Below, in pieces: positions 27,207 through 35,963 of a stretch of DNA of 64,000 nt. Both the position numbers and the translations under genes were made by a program. The stretch is from Treponema sp. (lineage in GTDB: Bacteria; Spirochaetota; Spirochaetia; Treponematales; Treponemataceae): contig JALCCK010000001.1 in NCBI GenBank assembly GCA_022640795.1, positions 1 to 64,000 on the forward strand. Reading direction: 5' to 3'. Numbering within the stretch: the first letter of the stretch is position 1; each line of letters opens with the position of its first letter. The notes under the pieces are model-generated. The model was not told where the DNA came from and searched no databases. It saw only the letters and a list, made by a program, of their open reading frames with translations.

Positions 27207-27829
27207 GCTTTATTTCCTTCATCTGCTGCTGATTTCATAATCGCTGCGGTACGTGGATTCAAATAAGAAGAAAATAATTCAGCGATAGCCTCATCAGTAT
27301 AATCATAATAGGCTTCTCCCTTGTTTACACCGATCTTAAACCCGCTAGAAATGGAATTATCGCTTTTCAGTTCAAGCCCTTTTGAAATTTCTGCTTTCAG
27401 TGCCGATTGGAATCCATCTTCCAAATCTTTAAGATCTTTCTTGTTCAGCAGAATGGAAAGGTCTTCTGCATCGGTTTTAGCTGTCCAGGCTTTAATTGTT
27501 TCAGGAATTAGTTTTACAAGCAATTCAGGTTTATAAACAGTATCACATTCCTTCTTTATTAGTGCAGACAGTTCTTTGGTTACGCTGTCTCTAAAAGAAA
27601 TGATAAGATTTCTCGCTGCCTGACGTATTGCATCTTCACTTGCTTTTTCCATGCGCTGTGTTTCGGTTTTTGCCGTTTTTATTATGCCATCAGCTTTATT
27701 TTCAGCTTCTGAAATAATAGCAGCAGCTTTGTTTTCAGCTTTTGAAATAATCTCCTGTGCAGAAGATTCGGCTGAAGCAACGCCATCTTTTTTGATTTTG
27801 TCAATCAACTCTTGTAACTGGACGTCCAT
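27203..27829 (-). CDS. atpE: V-type ATP synthase subunit E
   Basis: The 208-aa peripheral-stalk subunit. A long Ala/Glu/Lys-rich helix (residues ~15-75, KAENKAAAIISEAENKAD repeats) precedes a globular C-terminal domain (~100-200), the normal E-subunit layout. First gene of the operon atpE-DUF2764-A-B-D-I-K. Subunits F and G were not found in the operon; the long helix may pair with an unlinked or very divergent partner. Confidence 0.9.
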   Translation of the reverse strand: MDVQLQELIDKIKKDGVASAESSAQEIISKAENKAAAIISEAENKADGIIKTAKTETQRMEKASEDAIRQAARNLIISFRDSVTKELSALIKKECDTVYKPELLVKLIPETIKAWTAKTDAEDLSILLNKKDLKDLEDGFQSALKAEISKGLELKSDNSISSGFKIGVNKGEAYYDYTDEAIAELFSSYLNPRTAAIMKSAADEGNKA

Positions 27830-27901
27830 TGGAACCTCTTATAAAACATCATTATAGTTGTAAATAAGCAGCCGGAAAGAATACTGCTTAAAATTGTTTA
27901 A

Positions 27902-27930
27902 AGTATACAGTCTTCCCGTGATAAAATCAA
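27902..27930 (-). promoter_or_regulatory. Sigma-70-type promoter for the V-ATPase operon
   Basis: On the minus strand TTGATT (27925-27930), a 17-base spacer and TATACT (27902-27907) lie about 70 bases before the atpE ATG. Alternative TATAAT-like boxes at 27942-27947 and 27851-27856 have poorer -35 partners. Confidence 0.5.
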
Positions 27931-27959
27931 CTTCATACCCCATTATAACACTTAGTTTT

Positions 27960-29027
27960 TTAAAAACTAAATCCGTATATGGTCACTGCTTTATATTCAG
28001 CATCGGGAGTAAGAATACATGAAGGAAAATCTTTTTTATTGGGGGAATCAGGGAAACATTGTGTCTCAAGACATATACCGTCGTGAGAATGATAAACCGT
28101 ACCGTTTTTACCGATGACTCCTTCAATCCAGTTGGCTGTATAGAATTGAATTCCTTCCTGGTTCGTATCAACGGTCATAGTACGTCCGGACGTCTCTTCT
28201 TTGACTACTGCAGCCCTAACTATTTTTTCGGCATGTACCGTCGAGTTCAAATTTTTCAGTTCCGGATCATACACATTTGTCACATAGCAGTCATCATATC
28301 CCGGTTTCATTTTTTCGAGAGATTTTCCGAGTTCCGATATATTTCTGAAGTCATACGGTGTCCCCGCCGTTTTGCAGAATTTTCCAGTCGGAATGAGATA
28401 ATCGTCTTTTTCAAGGTTATAATCACACAGTAACTGTATTTTATGGTCATGAGCGGACCCCTTCCCTGCCAGATTAAAGTAACTGTGGTTCGTAATATTG
28501 ACGGGAGTTTCTTTATCCGTTTTTGCAATATACGTAAGTTTTAAATTATTGTCATCATCGAGAAGATAGGTAACCGTTATCTGAAGATTGCCGGGGAATC
28601 CCTGTTCACTGTCAGGGCTGAGTCTTGAAAATCGTACACCTGCTTCATGTTTCGTTTCTATCGGCTCACCTTTCCAGACCATCTTCGAATACCCATTGAA
28701 TCCGCCGTGAAGACAATTTCTACTGTTGTCATTTTTATCAAGTTCATATTTTTTCTTTCCAATTTTAACAGTACCGCCTCCGATACGATTTGCAAATCGT
28801 CCGACAAGAGAACCGAAGCAGAGATTAGGACTTCGTACGTAGTCATCAAGTGTTGAATACCCAAGTACTATATCATCGAACACTCCTTTTTTATTCAAGA
28901 GTTTTATACTGGTAATAGTACAGCCGAATTCCGTAGCGGAAAAAGACATTTTTCCGTTTGAGACCGTAAAAATTTTTACTTTAGAACCATCGCATAACGT
29001 TCCGAAATTTGCTCTGGAAACTTTCAT
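27960..29027 (-). CDS. galM: Aldose 1-epimerase
   Basis: GalM (355 aa) interconverts alpha and beta anomers of hexoses such as galactose and glucose. The GRFANRIGGG block, NCLHGGFNGY, the VNITNHSYFNLAG His-containing motif and the C-terminal ICLETQCFPDSPN, with the catalytic Glu, are all present. AGGAG lies at a good distance before the ATG. It is separated from the motility operon upstream by a terminator-like hairpin. An AT-only palindrome spans its stop codon. Confidence 0.95.
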   Translation of the reverse strand: MKVSRANFGTLCDGSKVKIFTVSNGKMSFSATEFGCTITSIKLLNKKGVFDDIVLGYSTLDDYVRSPNLCFGSLVGRFANRIGGGTVKIGKKKYELDKNDNSRNCLHGGFNGYSKMVWKGEPIETKHEAGVRFSRLSPDSEQGFPGNLQITVTYLLDDDNNLKLTYIAKTDKETPVNITNHSYFNLAGKGSAHDHKIQLLCDYNLEKDDYLIPTGKFCKTAGTPYDFRNISELGKSLEKMKPGYDDCYVTNVYDPELKNLNSTVHAEKIVRAAVVKEETSGRTMTVDTNQEGIQFYTANWIEGVIGKNGTVYHSHDGICLETQCFPDSPNKKDFPSCILTPDAEYKAVTIYGFSF

Positions 29028-29040
29028 ACATAACTCCTAT

Positions 29041-29086
29041 AAAAAATCAGACAAAGCTGTCCGCCATTCGTGGCAAGTACTGTCTG
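29041..29086 (-). terminator. Rho-independent-type terminator after the motility operon
   Basis: On the minus strand, right after the stop codon of the 29087 gene, CAGACA (29081-29086) can pair with TGTCTG (29048-29053). An inner GCCA/TGGC stem closes a small CGAA loop. A-TTTTTT (29041-29047) follows. The outer stem is only six pairs with a large internal loop. Confidence 0.5.
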
Positions 29087-29818
29087 TCACGATTCAAAAT
29101 CATCAGTCATATCGATAGCAAACTGAACTTCGGTTACAGAACTTGACAAAGCTGATGCAATTTCATCGATTGTTTCACCTTTCTCATACAGTTTCCGTAC
29201 TTCAGCTGCAAAATCTTTTCTTTTTGTAATCGGATTCTCGGACAGGTAGACCTTCGGTGCTATAACCGGAACATCAGCATATGCAGCCTCATTCTTCTTT
29301 TCGTCGGCACCGTTCACGTTATTTTTTCCCACATCATCAAATAAAACGGCCTGTTTTTCCTCCGGTGCTATTTGTTTAAATCCGTCCTGGGTAAGTGCGT
29401 AGGACGCCTCCCTATCAGGATTTCTCTTTTGTGAAACACCTGCGTTTTTTTTATATTTGCTGGCAACCGTCTGAATGGAAGAAGTCCTCGCTCCATGAAC
29501 GTCCCGTTTTTCGGATGTTATACCGTTCAGCGATGTTTTATAGGCAGAAGTAATCTCATATTTTTTCTGTTCCGAAGACAGAAGTGCTATTTTTCTGTCA
29601 GCATCTGACAGAATTTTCTTCAGCTGGGTAATTCTGTCTTCAACAAGATTGATATTACGCTCTGTCGTACGGTTGACATCAGCTATCATTTTATTGAGTT
29701 CAGCTCTTGTTGTTTCTATGATATCATCTGTCGAAAAAAGACTGCTGAATTTATGGAAAAATACAATCCATAAAATTATATTCAGCGCACATATGGCTGA
29801 TACAAGTATAATGGACAC
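29087..29818 (-). CDS. Membrane-anchored coiled-coil protein of the motility operon
   Basis: A 243-aa protein. Residues ~2-22 form one membrane helix (IILVSAICALNIILWIVFFHKF), followed by a coiled coil (~30-85) and a low-complexity linker. The C-terminal ~40 residues (EVRKLYEKGETIDEIASALSSSVTEVQFAID) resemble a small helix-turn-helix, as in YlxL/SwrB-type proteins encoded near flagellar genes of Firmicutes. The similarity is by eye. It is the last gene of the operon, three bases after the 29821 gene. Confidence 0.65.
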   Translation of the reverse strand: MSIILVSAICALNIILWIVFFHKFSSLFSTDDIIETTRAELNKMIADVNRTTERNINLVEDRITQLKKILSDADRKIALLSSEQKKYEITSAYKTSLNGITSEKRDVHGARTSSIQTVASKYKKNAGVSQKRNPDREASYALTQDGFKQIAPEEKQAVLFDDVGKNNVNGADEKKNEAAYADVPVIAPKVYLSENPITKRKDFAAEVRKLYEKGETIDEIASALSSSVTEVQFAIDMTDDFES

Positions 29819-29820
29819 AA

Positions 29821-30156
29821 TTACCTCGTAATATCGACATGACGCCCAAGATACGGTTCCTGAAATATATCGTCATCAGATTTTTCAGGCTCAGAATTTT
29901 TTTTAGGATTTTTTTTCTTCGGTGCCGGAAAATTCTCCTTCCCCGCCTGTCTGCCGTCAGCCTGAACCTGCAGGGTCTCTGTTTCTTCGGCAGCTGCCTT
30001 TTTTACCTGCTTTGCCTGCTCATTATTCTGTCGTACTGTAGCAGCCTGCCCGACTTCTTCAGTCATTTTGGACTCATCCTGCTGACGGGCAACATTGCTT
30101 GCCACGGTAGCCATTTGAGAATACATTGTCTGCAAGTCAATTGGTTGAATAGCCAT
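29821..30156 (-). CDS. Small charged protein of the motility operon, function unknown
   Basis: A 111-aa hydrophilic protein. The N-terminal ~30 residues (IQPIDLQTMYSQMATVASNVARQQ) are helical. The middle is Lys/Glu/Gln-rich, with a PKKKNPKKNSEPEK stretch, and the C-terminus is DIFQEPYLGRHVDITR. I recognise no domain. It overlaps the FapA-like gene by 20 bases and precedes the 29087 gene by three, so it is embedded in the operon. A gene in this position is also present in other treponemal motility operons, as far as I recall. Confidence 0.6.
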   Translation of the reverse strand: MAIQPIDLQTMYSQMATVASNVARQQDESKMTEEVGQAATVRQNNEQAKQVKKAAAEETETLQVQADGRQAGKENFPAPKKKNPKKNSEPEKSDDDIFQEPYLGRHVDITR

Positions 30157-32110
30157 CTGGTGCTTTTATATCCTCCGTAGAAGGTGGTTCGTATTTACCC
30201 CTTCGGGCAAATCCGTTTTCATAATAGAATGTCACGCTTTTTACATCTGCGCGGACTTCATCCACAACATCCCGTACATATATTTTAACTCCGGCATAAA
30301 CCGTCCCTGACGCTTTAACCTTTCCGACAACTTTCAAATCACGCAAATGCTGCTGTATCTGCTGTATTTCTTCCGTCATCTTTGATGATTCTTTCGTAAT
30401 TTCATCTCTTCGTGTTCGTAATTTTTCAAGGTTTTCTTCTTTTTCTTTCGGAAGCGTACGACGAATTTTTTTTTGGTTTTCCAGCGTACTTATATCAAGT
30501 TCGACTTCTTCAAGCTCTTTCATCAGTGTGCCCTGCATAATCTGCAAATCTTCAAGCCGGTGTTTTGCTTTCGGATCATAACCGACTTCGAGAATTGTTT
30601 CTGTTCCTCCTCCCGGAGAACCGATATTCTTTGCACTGATTTCTTCTGTCGCAAACAGATGGCCGCCTGTTATCTGCGCCTTCTTTCCCTGCAGTATTAT
30701 ACGTTTCATAGCTGAAACTTCAGAATTCATTATACTGTCCGAAACAAGAATATATTCTTCGACTTCAACTTTTGTCTGCTGAATAAATTTTGCCCATAAA
30801 GATCCGCCGGCTTTAATTTCTCCTTCTTCCCTTCCGAAAATTCCCTGAGAAACTATTATATCGCCATCAGATTCAAGATGACTTTTTCCGACCGTACCAT
30901 AAATTTCAATATTCCCGGAAGCTTTTACATCAAACCCGTCTTCTACGTTTCCTTTTACGACAACAGTTCCAAGAAACGTTATATTTCCTGTCTTGATGTT
31001 TACACCTTCAATTTCCAGAATCGGCTCGACATTTATTTTATCGCCGACAAGCAAAACCTGTCCGTTGATTGAAGCGAGAATTGTTCGTCCGTCAGAATCG
31101 ACCGTAACATTTTTGCCGACCGGGAGTCGTATATCTTTTCCATTCTTCGCTTCAAGATATTTTCCATAAACTGTCTTTCCCGGTTTACCACGTTCTGCAG
31201 GCATCTTTTGAGCAAGCGGCTGTCCTTCCACAACATTTTGAATAAGATTGAGCTCTTTGAAATTCATCTGCCCGTTTGCTGCCTCTTTAACCCGCAGCTT
31301 TGTCCGGTCAGTTTCAAAATTATATGCAATATAGGCATCTCTTCCGTCGACAGCAGGCACGGCCGAGGCAACTTCATACGGAATATTATATACCGGTGAA
31401 TCTACAAACTCTGTAATTTTCTGATCGCTGATACCTGCTACAATTCCCTGTGTAGTAAGTGATTTATATATCTGATCGGCAGAAATATCAGCGCCTCCCA
31501 TCGACGGAGGAGAAACGGTAATAGTAGCCTTCATTTCGTCTTCCGGTATATCGACAACCAGCAGTGCATCTGCAGCAGGAACATGGTTATAGGTACCGAC
31601 AACTTCGTACGCGTCATCAGTACCTTCTTTTATAAATTTTCGTACAGCGTTTTCATCTATGCTTACTGTATCAGGACGTTTAAGTTCAAACAGGACTTCT
31701 TTCTGCTCAACCGGTTTTCCCTTACCAACGGGAAGAATCACTTTTAAATTGAGCTGAGAATTAAAGCGATGTATGTAATACATTCCATCCCTGTCAATTT
31801 CTTTTTCTACTTCCTGATCAAAATCTTCATCGGAAAAGAGATTTTTATTTTTAGCTTTCCGGGTACGTGCACGCATTTCTGCGTTTTCATACACTTTTAT
31901 CTTCCATGGCTTCTTGTTCAACCCAAGGAAACCCTCAGACCCTTTTTCAATAACTTCATACTCCAGCGCTCCGACTTTTGAATCCAGCTGCACGGCAGCA
32001 TCTGCGAGCGCTTCATCAAGAGAATCTGCATTAACTTCGACATTAGTAAGATCTGTGTCAACTTTGAGCTGTTTTTCCATATCCTTACGAATGCGGTCGA
32101 TCGTAACCAT
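30137..32110 (-). CDS. FapA-like DUF342 protein with Jag_N domain
   Basis: A 657-aa cytoplasmic protein. Residues ~20-75 are a Jag_N-like domain (SLDEALADAAVQLD...KGSEGFLGLNKKPWKIKV). The bulk is the FapA/DUF342 architecture, including the polymer-like beta-helix part (FLGTVVVKGNVEDGFDVKASGNIEIYGTV...GGSLWAKFIQQ) and a C-terminal coiled coil (~510-590). The biochemical role of the family is poorly known. It lies two bases after fliA and overlaps the next gene by 20 bases, so a motility-linked role is inferred from context. Confidence 0.82.
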   Translation of the reverse strand: MVTIDRIRKDMEKQLKVDTDLTNVEVNADSLDEALADAAVQLDSKVGALEYEVIEKGSEGFLGLNKKPWKIKVYENAEMRARTRKAKNKNLFSDEDFDQEVEKEIDRDGMYYIHRFNSQLNLKVILPVGKGKPVEQKEVLFELKRPDTVSIDENAVRKFIKEGTDDAYEVVGTYNHVPAADALLVVDIPEDEMKATITVSPPSMGGADISADQIYKSLTTQGIVAGISDQKITEFVDSPVYNIPYEVASAVPAVDGRDAYIAYNFETDRTKLRVKEAANGQMNFKELNLIQNVVEGQPLAQKMPAERGKPGKTVYGKYLEAKNGKDIRLPVGKNVTVDSDGRTILASINGQVLLVGDKINVEPILEIEGVNIKTGNITFLGTVVVKGNVEDGFDVKASGNIEIYGTVGKSHLESDGDIIVSQGIFGREEGEIKAGGSLWAKFIQQTKVEVEEYILVSDSIMNSEVSAMKRIILQGKKAQITGGHLFATEEISAKNIGSPGGGTETILEVGYDPKAKHRLEDLQIMQGTLMKELEEVELDISTLENQKKIRRTLPKEKEENLEKLRTRRDEITKESSKMTEEIQQIQQHLRDLKVVGKVKASGTVYAGVKIYVRDVVDEVRADVKSVTFYYENGFARRGKYEPPSTEDIKAPDGYSTN

Positions 32111-32112
32111 TA

Positions 32113-32901
32113 TTACAGTATTCCTTTTCTAATATTAGTAAGTTTTGCCTTAAGCCGCAAATTAGCTTTCGTATGCAGCTGTGAAATCCGGGATTCGCTT
32201 ACTTCCAGAACTTTACCGATCTCTTTAAACGTCAAATCCTCGTGATAATACAAGACGATTACCATTTTCTCCTTTTCAGGAAGCTCATTTATCGCTTCTA
32301 TTATAACACGTCGTATCTCTTTTCGTTCAACAATCGTATCAGGATTTAAACTTACCGGTGATTCGATACTGTCACCGATGGACATGTTGTCAGTATCATC
32401 TCCCGAATACCAGACATCATTCAAAGAAAGAATACTGGTTCCGGAAACTTTCATCACCGTATTCTGAAATTCTTCATCGGACATATGAAGTTTTTTTGCA
32501 ATCTCAGCATCTGTCGCAGTTCTGCCGAGACTTGATTCAAGCTCAACTATCGTATCTTCTATTTCTTTTGACTTCTGCCGTACCGACCGGGGAACCCAGT
32601 CCAGCTGCCGTAGTTCGTCAAAGATAGCGCCACGAATCCTTGTCACCGCATACGTTTTAAATTTCACGTTTTTATCGGGATCATATTTTTCGATGGCGTC
32701 CAAAAGTCCGAACTGTCCGAAGCCAACCAGATCATCATATTCAACGCTGCTCGGCATTCCCGTGGAAACCTTACCAGCTACATATTTTACCAGCGGCATA
32801 TACTGTCTGATAAATTTATCACGGATCACCGGAGACCTGGTTTTCTTATATTCTGCCCAAAGTTCATCTTCTGTTTTTTGCTCTGCAAGCACCGTTGACA
32901 T
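32113..32901 (-). CDS. fliA: RNA polymerase sigma factor FliA/WhiG (sigma-28)
   Basis: A 262-aa alternative sigma factor of the FliA/WhiG/SigD class. Region 2 shows YMPLVKYVAGKVS...SVEYDDLVGFGQFGLLDAIEKYDP and FKTYAVTRIRGAIFDELRQLDWVPRSVR. Region 4 shows LPEKEKMVIVLYYHEDLTFKEIGKVLEVSESRISQLH. It would direct transcription of late flagellar genes from TAAA-N15/16-CCGATAT promoters. One such site precedes flbD, the first gene of the operon, implying autoregulation. Confidence 0.95.
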   Translation of the reverse strand: MSTVLAEQKTEDELWAEYKKTRSPVIRDKFIRQYMPLVKYVAGKVSTGMPSSVEYDDLVGFGQFGLLDAIEKYDPDKNVKFKTYAVTRIRGAIFDELRQLDWVPRSVRQKSKEIEDTIVELESSLGRTATDAEIAKKLHMSDEEFQNTVMKVSGTSILSLNDVWYSGDDTDNMSIGDSIESPVSLNPDTIVERKEIRRVIIEAINELPEKEKMVIVLYYHEDLTFKEIGKVLEVSESRISQLHTKANLRLKAKLTNIRKGIL

Positions 32902-32913
32902 TCCTTTACACCT

Positions 32914-33741
32914 TTACTTTTTATCTTCTGCCAGCATGGTTCGTATAGCCTGAGCCATAACCGCAGAATCTTTATTACTATCAGTCTGATCAGTAGTTTC
33001 AGTCGGAGCGGAACCAGCTTTCTTCTCCGATGCAAATTCACTATCGTTAATTACACCCTCAGATACCGGCTCGTCGTTATCAGCAATAATATCTCCTATA
33101 TCAGGCAATTCATCCAATTCCTCTTCTGTTTCAGAGAATTCGGATTTATCCGTAGCAGAACCTGAAGATTTATCTTCTGTAACCATCGTTTCAGCCGATT
33201 CAGCCGTAACCTGTTCGCCAAGCTGAACAGGAACGAATCCCGTCGTAACATCGATGGCTTCGTCATCTGCAAGGCTCTTCAGCGGTTCCGCTTCTATACC
33301 CGGCGGTGCATTTTCAAGAGCAGCATGATTTTTGAGAGGATCATTTCTGCCCGCAGTGCCAGATTCCCTGTCAGGCTTTCGGGACACCGTCTTCGTATCG
33401 TCGGGGGTTAACATAGATCTGTTGTTCCCAACAAAAAACTGCGGACCATCTTCCTCTTGCGGAATTTCCGTATCACCTACGGTAATATCAACGATAGTTC
33501 CCGTTTTTGGTGTCGAAGTCTCCTTTCCGGTAGTTTGAGACAGAGAATCATTTTCATCTCCGGCAAAAAGAAAATGATCATAAAGATATAAAACCAGCAG
33601 AGACACGACCGCAAATACACCGGCAAAGATAAAAGCCCGGACAAGGATCGTTCCCATACTGATGCGGGATAAAAGACCCGATAAAAAGGACAGTACGAAT
33701 CCGCATACAGCTGACACAGTAACAGCCTTTTGTTTATTCAT
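32914..33741 (-). CDS. Membrane-anchored acidic protein between flhG and fliA
   Basis: A 275-aa protein, unrecognised. Two hydrophobic segments near the N-terminus (~8-30 and ~33-55; AVCGFVLSFLSGLLSRI, AFIFAGVFAVVSLLVLYLYDHFL) are followed by ~210 residues of low-complexity Glu/Asp/Ser/Thr-rich sequence, probably disordered. The ORF opens at 33765, but ATG 33741 has AAGGAGG upstream and is preferred. The C-terminus (MAQAIRTMLAEDKK) is more helical. A spacer of 76 bases separates it from flhG, wider than elsewhere in the operon. Confidence 0.62.
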   Translation of the reverse strand: MNKQKAVTVSAVCGFVLSFLSGLLSRISMGTILVRAFIFAGVFAVVSLLVLYLYDHFLFAGDENDSLSQTTGKETSTPKTGTIVDITVGDTEIPQEEDGPQFFVGNNRSMLTPDDTKTVSRKPDRESGTAGRNDPLKNHAALENAPPGIEAEPLKSLADDEAIDVTTGFVPVQLGEQVTAESAETMVTEDKSSGSATDKSEFSETEEELDELPDIGDIIADNDEPVSEGVINDSEFASEKKAGSAPTETTDQTDSNKDSAVMAQAIRTMLAEDKK

Positions 33742-33817
33742 TACAATCCTCCTTATTATATACATTACGGCAAAAAGGATAATAGGTCAAGCAAGTTTAT
33801 TTTGAAAACAGTGTAAC

Positions 33818-34711
33818 TTATTTACTCCTGCCGAGGAACTTTTTCAGAAAATTAGCGACGCCGTTCCGGTCCTTTATTTCTGTTTTTTCTATCCGGCCAA
33901 CCATATGTTTTATGCACAATGACGGTTTAGAAGTCGGATTTATGACAATAAAGGGTTTCTGTCTGATGACAGATGCCTGTACGACAGGGTCATCGTAAAC
34001 AAATCCGATATAATCAACTTTATAATTCAAGAACTGTCCGACTATATTTATAATTCTTTCAGAGATTCGTTTTCCCTCATCTGCAGAATGAACCCGGTTA
34101 ACCAGCAGTTTTATCATAATTTCCCGATCCATTATTTCAGTCGTTATGATTTTTATGATTCCGTAAGCATCAGTTATAGCAGTCGGCTCGGGCGTTGTCA
34201 CAATATATACTTCATCAGCGGCACGAACAAACTGCATAACATTATTAGAAATACCGGCACCTGTATCGATTATGATAATATCGGCATTCGCCAGTGAGCT
34301 GAACTGTTTTGCAAAGTAATCGAGTTCTTCCAGACTTAAATTTGCAATCTTTGCAAATCCGTTAGCGCCTGCAATAAATTTAATACCAAATTCCGTATCG
34401 GATATAATTTCCTGCATTGTTTTCTGATGATTTATAACCTGTAAGAGGTTGTACTTTGGTACGATATTCAGAAGAACATTAACATTTGCCATCCCCAGAT
34501 CACCGTCAATAAGAATTACATTTTTTCCCAGCTGGGCATAGGCAATCGCCATATTTACAGCAACATTCGTTTTGCCGACACCGCCTTTACCGCTTGTTAT
34601 CGCAATAATGCGGGTTGCATGATTTTTTACAACATCCGTCGTCGTTTTTGTCGAAGCGGAAAGTTTGTCGTCTTTCATCAATTCCCGCAGTTCTTCTGCC
34701 TGTTCTTCCAT
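33818..34711 (-). CDS. flhG: MinD/ParA-like ATPase FlhG (YlxH)
   Basis: A 297-aa ATPase that, with FlhF, sets flagellar number and position. The deviant Walker A GKGGVGKT is at residues 41-48. LIDGDLGMANVNVLL and IIIDTGAGISNNV (switch/Walker B) follow. The N-terminal ~20 residues are an acidic helix (EEQAEELRELMKDD), similar to the FlhF-activating tail of FlhG. It lies two bases after flhF. Confidence 0.93.
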   Translation of the reverse strand: MEEQAEELRELMKDDKLSASTKTTTDVVKNHATRIIAITSGKGGVGKTNVAVNMAIAYAQLGKNVILIDGDLGMANVNVLLNIVPKYNLLQVINHQKTMQEIISDTEFGIKFIAGANGFAKIANLSLEELDYFAKQFSSLANADIIIIDTGAGISNNVMQFVRAADEVYIVTTPEPTAITDAYGIIKIITTEIMDREIMIKLLVNRVHSADEGKRISERIINIVGQFLNYKVDYIGFVYDDPVVQASVIRQKPFIVINPTSKPSLCIKHMVGRIEKTEIKDRNGVANFLKKFLGRSK

Positions 34712-34713
34712 AA

Positions 34714-35958
34714 TCAGTCTGCTCCAAATTCATCATCTATATGGACACGGTCTATCTGAAACCCCGAAAGCCGTGTCAGAAAATACACAACATCTGCCTT
34801 CATAATATTATGAGGGACCCGCTGTCCGTCGGTTATATATGAAATACTTTTATGTTTTTCTTCAAGCACACTCAATATATTACCGAATTTTTTTGTTTCA
34901 TCACATTTAGTTACTATTATTGATCCGAAGGCAAACGGTTCATAATTCTGTATTATAAAATTCAAATCAGTTGCCTTTGTTGATGCTGATATAGCAAGAT
35001 ACACATCGGGGTTAAGCCCGTCAACATCGAGCATAGCGCGCATCTGACCTATATGAGTTGAATCATTCGGACTGTATCCGCTGGTATCTATAAGTACCGC
35101 ATCAGTTACTTTTTTGCAATCTTCATAGATAGTCCTGACATCTTCTGCGGATTCGGCCTTATCAACCGGTATACTCATCAGTTCTCCGTAGCGGGCAAGT
35201 TGTTCAACAGCACCGACACGTGTTCTGTCTATTGTAATTATCCGCATCTCCGGACGCGGCTTCCCTGTTTTTTTTGCGTCCATTATGAGATTGGCAGCGA
35301 TCTTCGCTATTGTGGTTGTTTTCCCGACGCCAGTCGGCCCCACGACCACAATCACGTGCGGCGGTCTGTAAGCCTTATGGGGAGTCACAAAAACGGATTT
35401 GCCGATCCAGTCAACGACAGCTGTCTGAATCAGATTAAAATCATCAAGTTGTTCCAGAGAAAAATTTTTGCGGAGTCTGTCCGATATTGCTGTAATATAC
35501 TTAAAGGTAAATTCATTTTCTTCCAGCAGGTTTTCAATTTTCTGAATGGACGGATGTTTTTCCGTTCCGACTGCAGTGATCGTATCAAGTTTCTGCGTCA
35601 AAGCGTTTTTCAATTCATCAACTTTTTTATCCAGTGCCGCAACCTGCACTGCTGACAGCGATGCGGAACCGGCCGCCTTAAGCAGCTCTTCCCTGTTTTT
35701 CTGCCAGGTCGCAGTACCAGACTGCCTGTATGCTTCCACAGAAGAAACAGAACGGGGAATATCAAGACGCTGTTTTATATTATAAGTCACTTCAACCATC
35801 GTTTTCTGACCAAATCCTAAAAAACCGCCCTTTATTATCTGTTTCCGGTCTATAATGCTGTAGTCATTTCCGTATTTTTCAAAGAGCTTCTGCTTACACT
35901 CATCATACGTTGCACATTGTATTTTAAGTACCGGCGCGCCTTTGTCTTCATTAAGCAT
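34714..35958 (-). CDS. flhF: SRP-type GTPase FlhF
   Basis: A 414-aa SRP-family GTPase for flagellar placement. The N-terminal B domain (~1-130) is followed by a helical N domain and the G domain. G1 is GPTGVGKT (residues 207-214), with ITIDRTRVGAVEQLARYG, LIDTSGYSP (G3) and TKCDE (G4). It is a cytoplasmic protein recruited to the cell pole. Six bases after flhA; start ATG 35958. Confidence 0.95.
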   Translation of the reverse strand: MLNEDKGAPVLKIQCATYDECKQKLFEKYGNDYSIIDRKQIIKGGFLGFGQKTMVEVTYNIKQRLDIPRSVSSVEAYRQSGTATWQKNREELLKAAGSASLSAVQVAALDKKVDELKNALTQKLDTITAVGTEKHPSIQKIENLLEENEFTFKYITAISDRLRKNFSLEQLDDFNLIQTAVVDWIGKSVFVTPHKAYRPPHVIVVVGPTGVGKTTTIAKIAANLIMDAKKTGKPRPEMRIITIDRTRVGAVEQLARYGELMSIPVDKAESAEDVRTIYEDCKKVTDAVLIDTSGYSPNDSTHIGQMRAMLDVDGLNPDVYLAISASTKATDLNFIIQNYEPFAFGSIIVTKCDETKKFGNILSVLEEKHKSISYITDGQRVPHNIMKADVVYFLTRLSGFQIDRVHIDDEFGAD

Positions 35959-35963
35959 TCTTC

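Noticed and set aside
27952-27970. AT-only palindrome over the galM stop
   Set aside because: No G-C pairs; too weak to call a terminator.
33755-33790. TTGACC with TAATGT and TATAAT boxes upstream of the 32914 gene, possible internal operon promoter
   Set aside because: The good -10 has the wrong spacing (24) and the correctly spaced one is poor.
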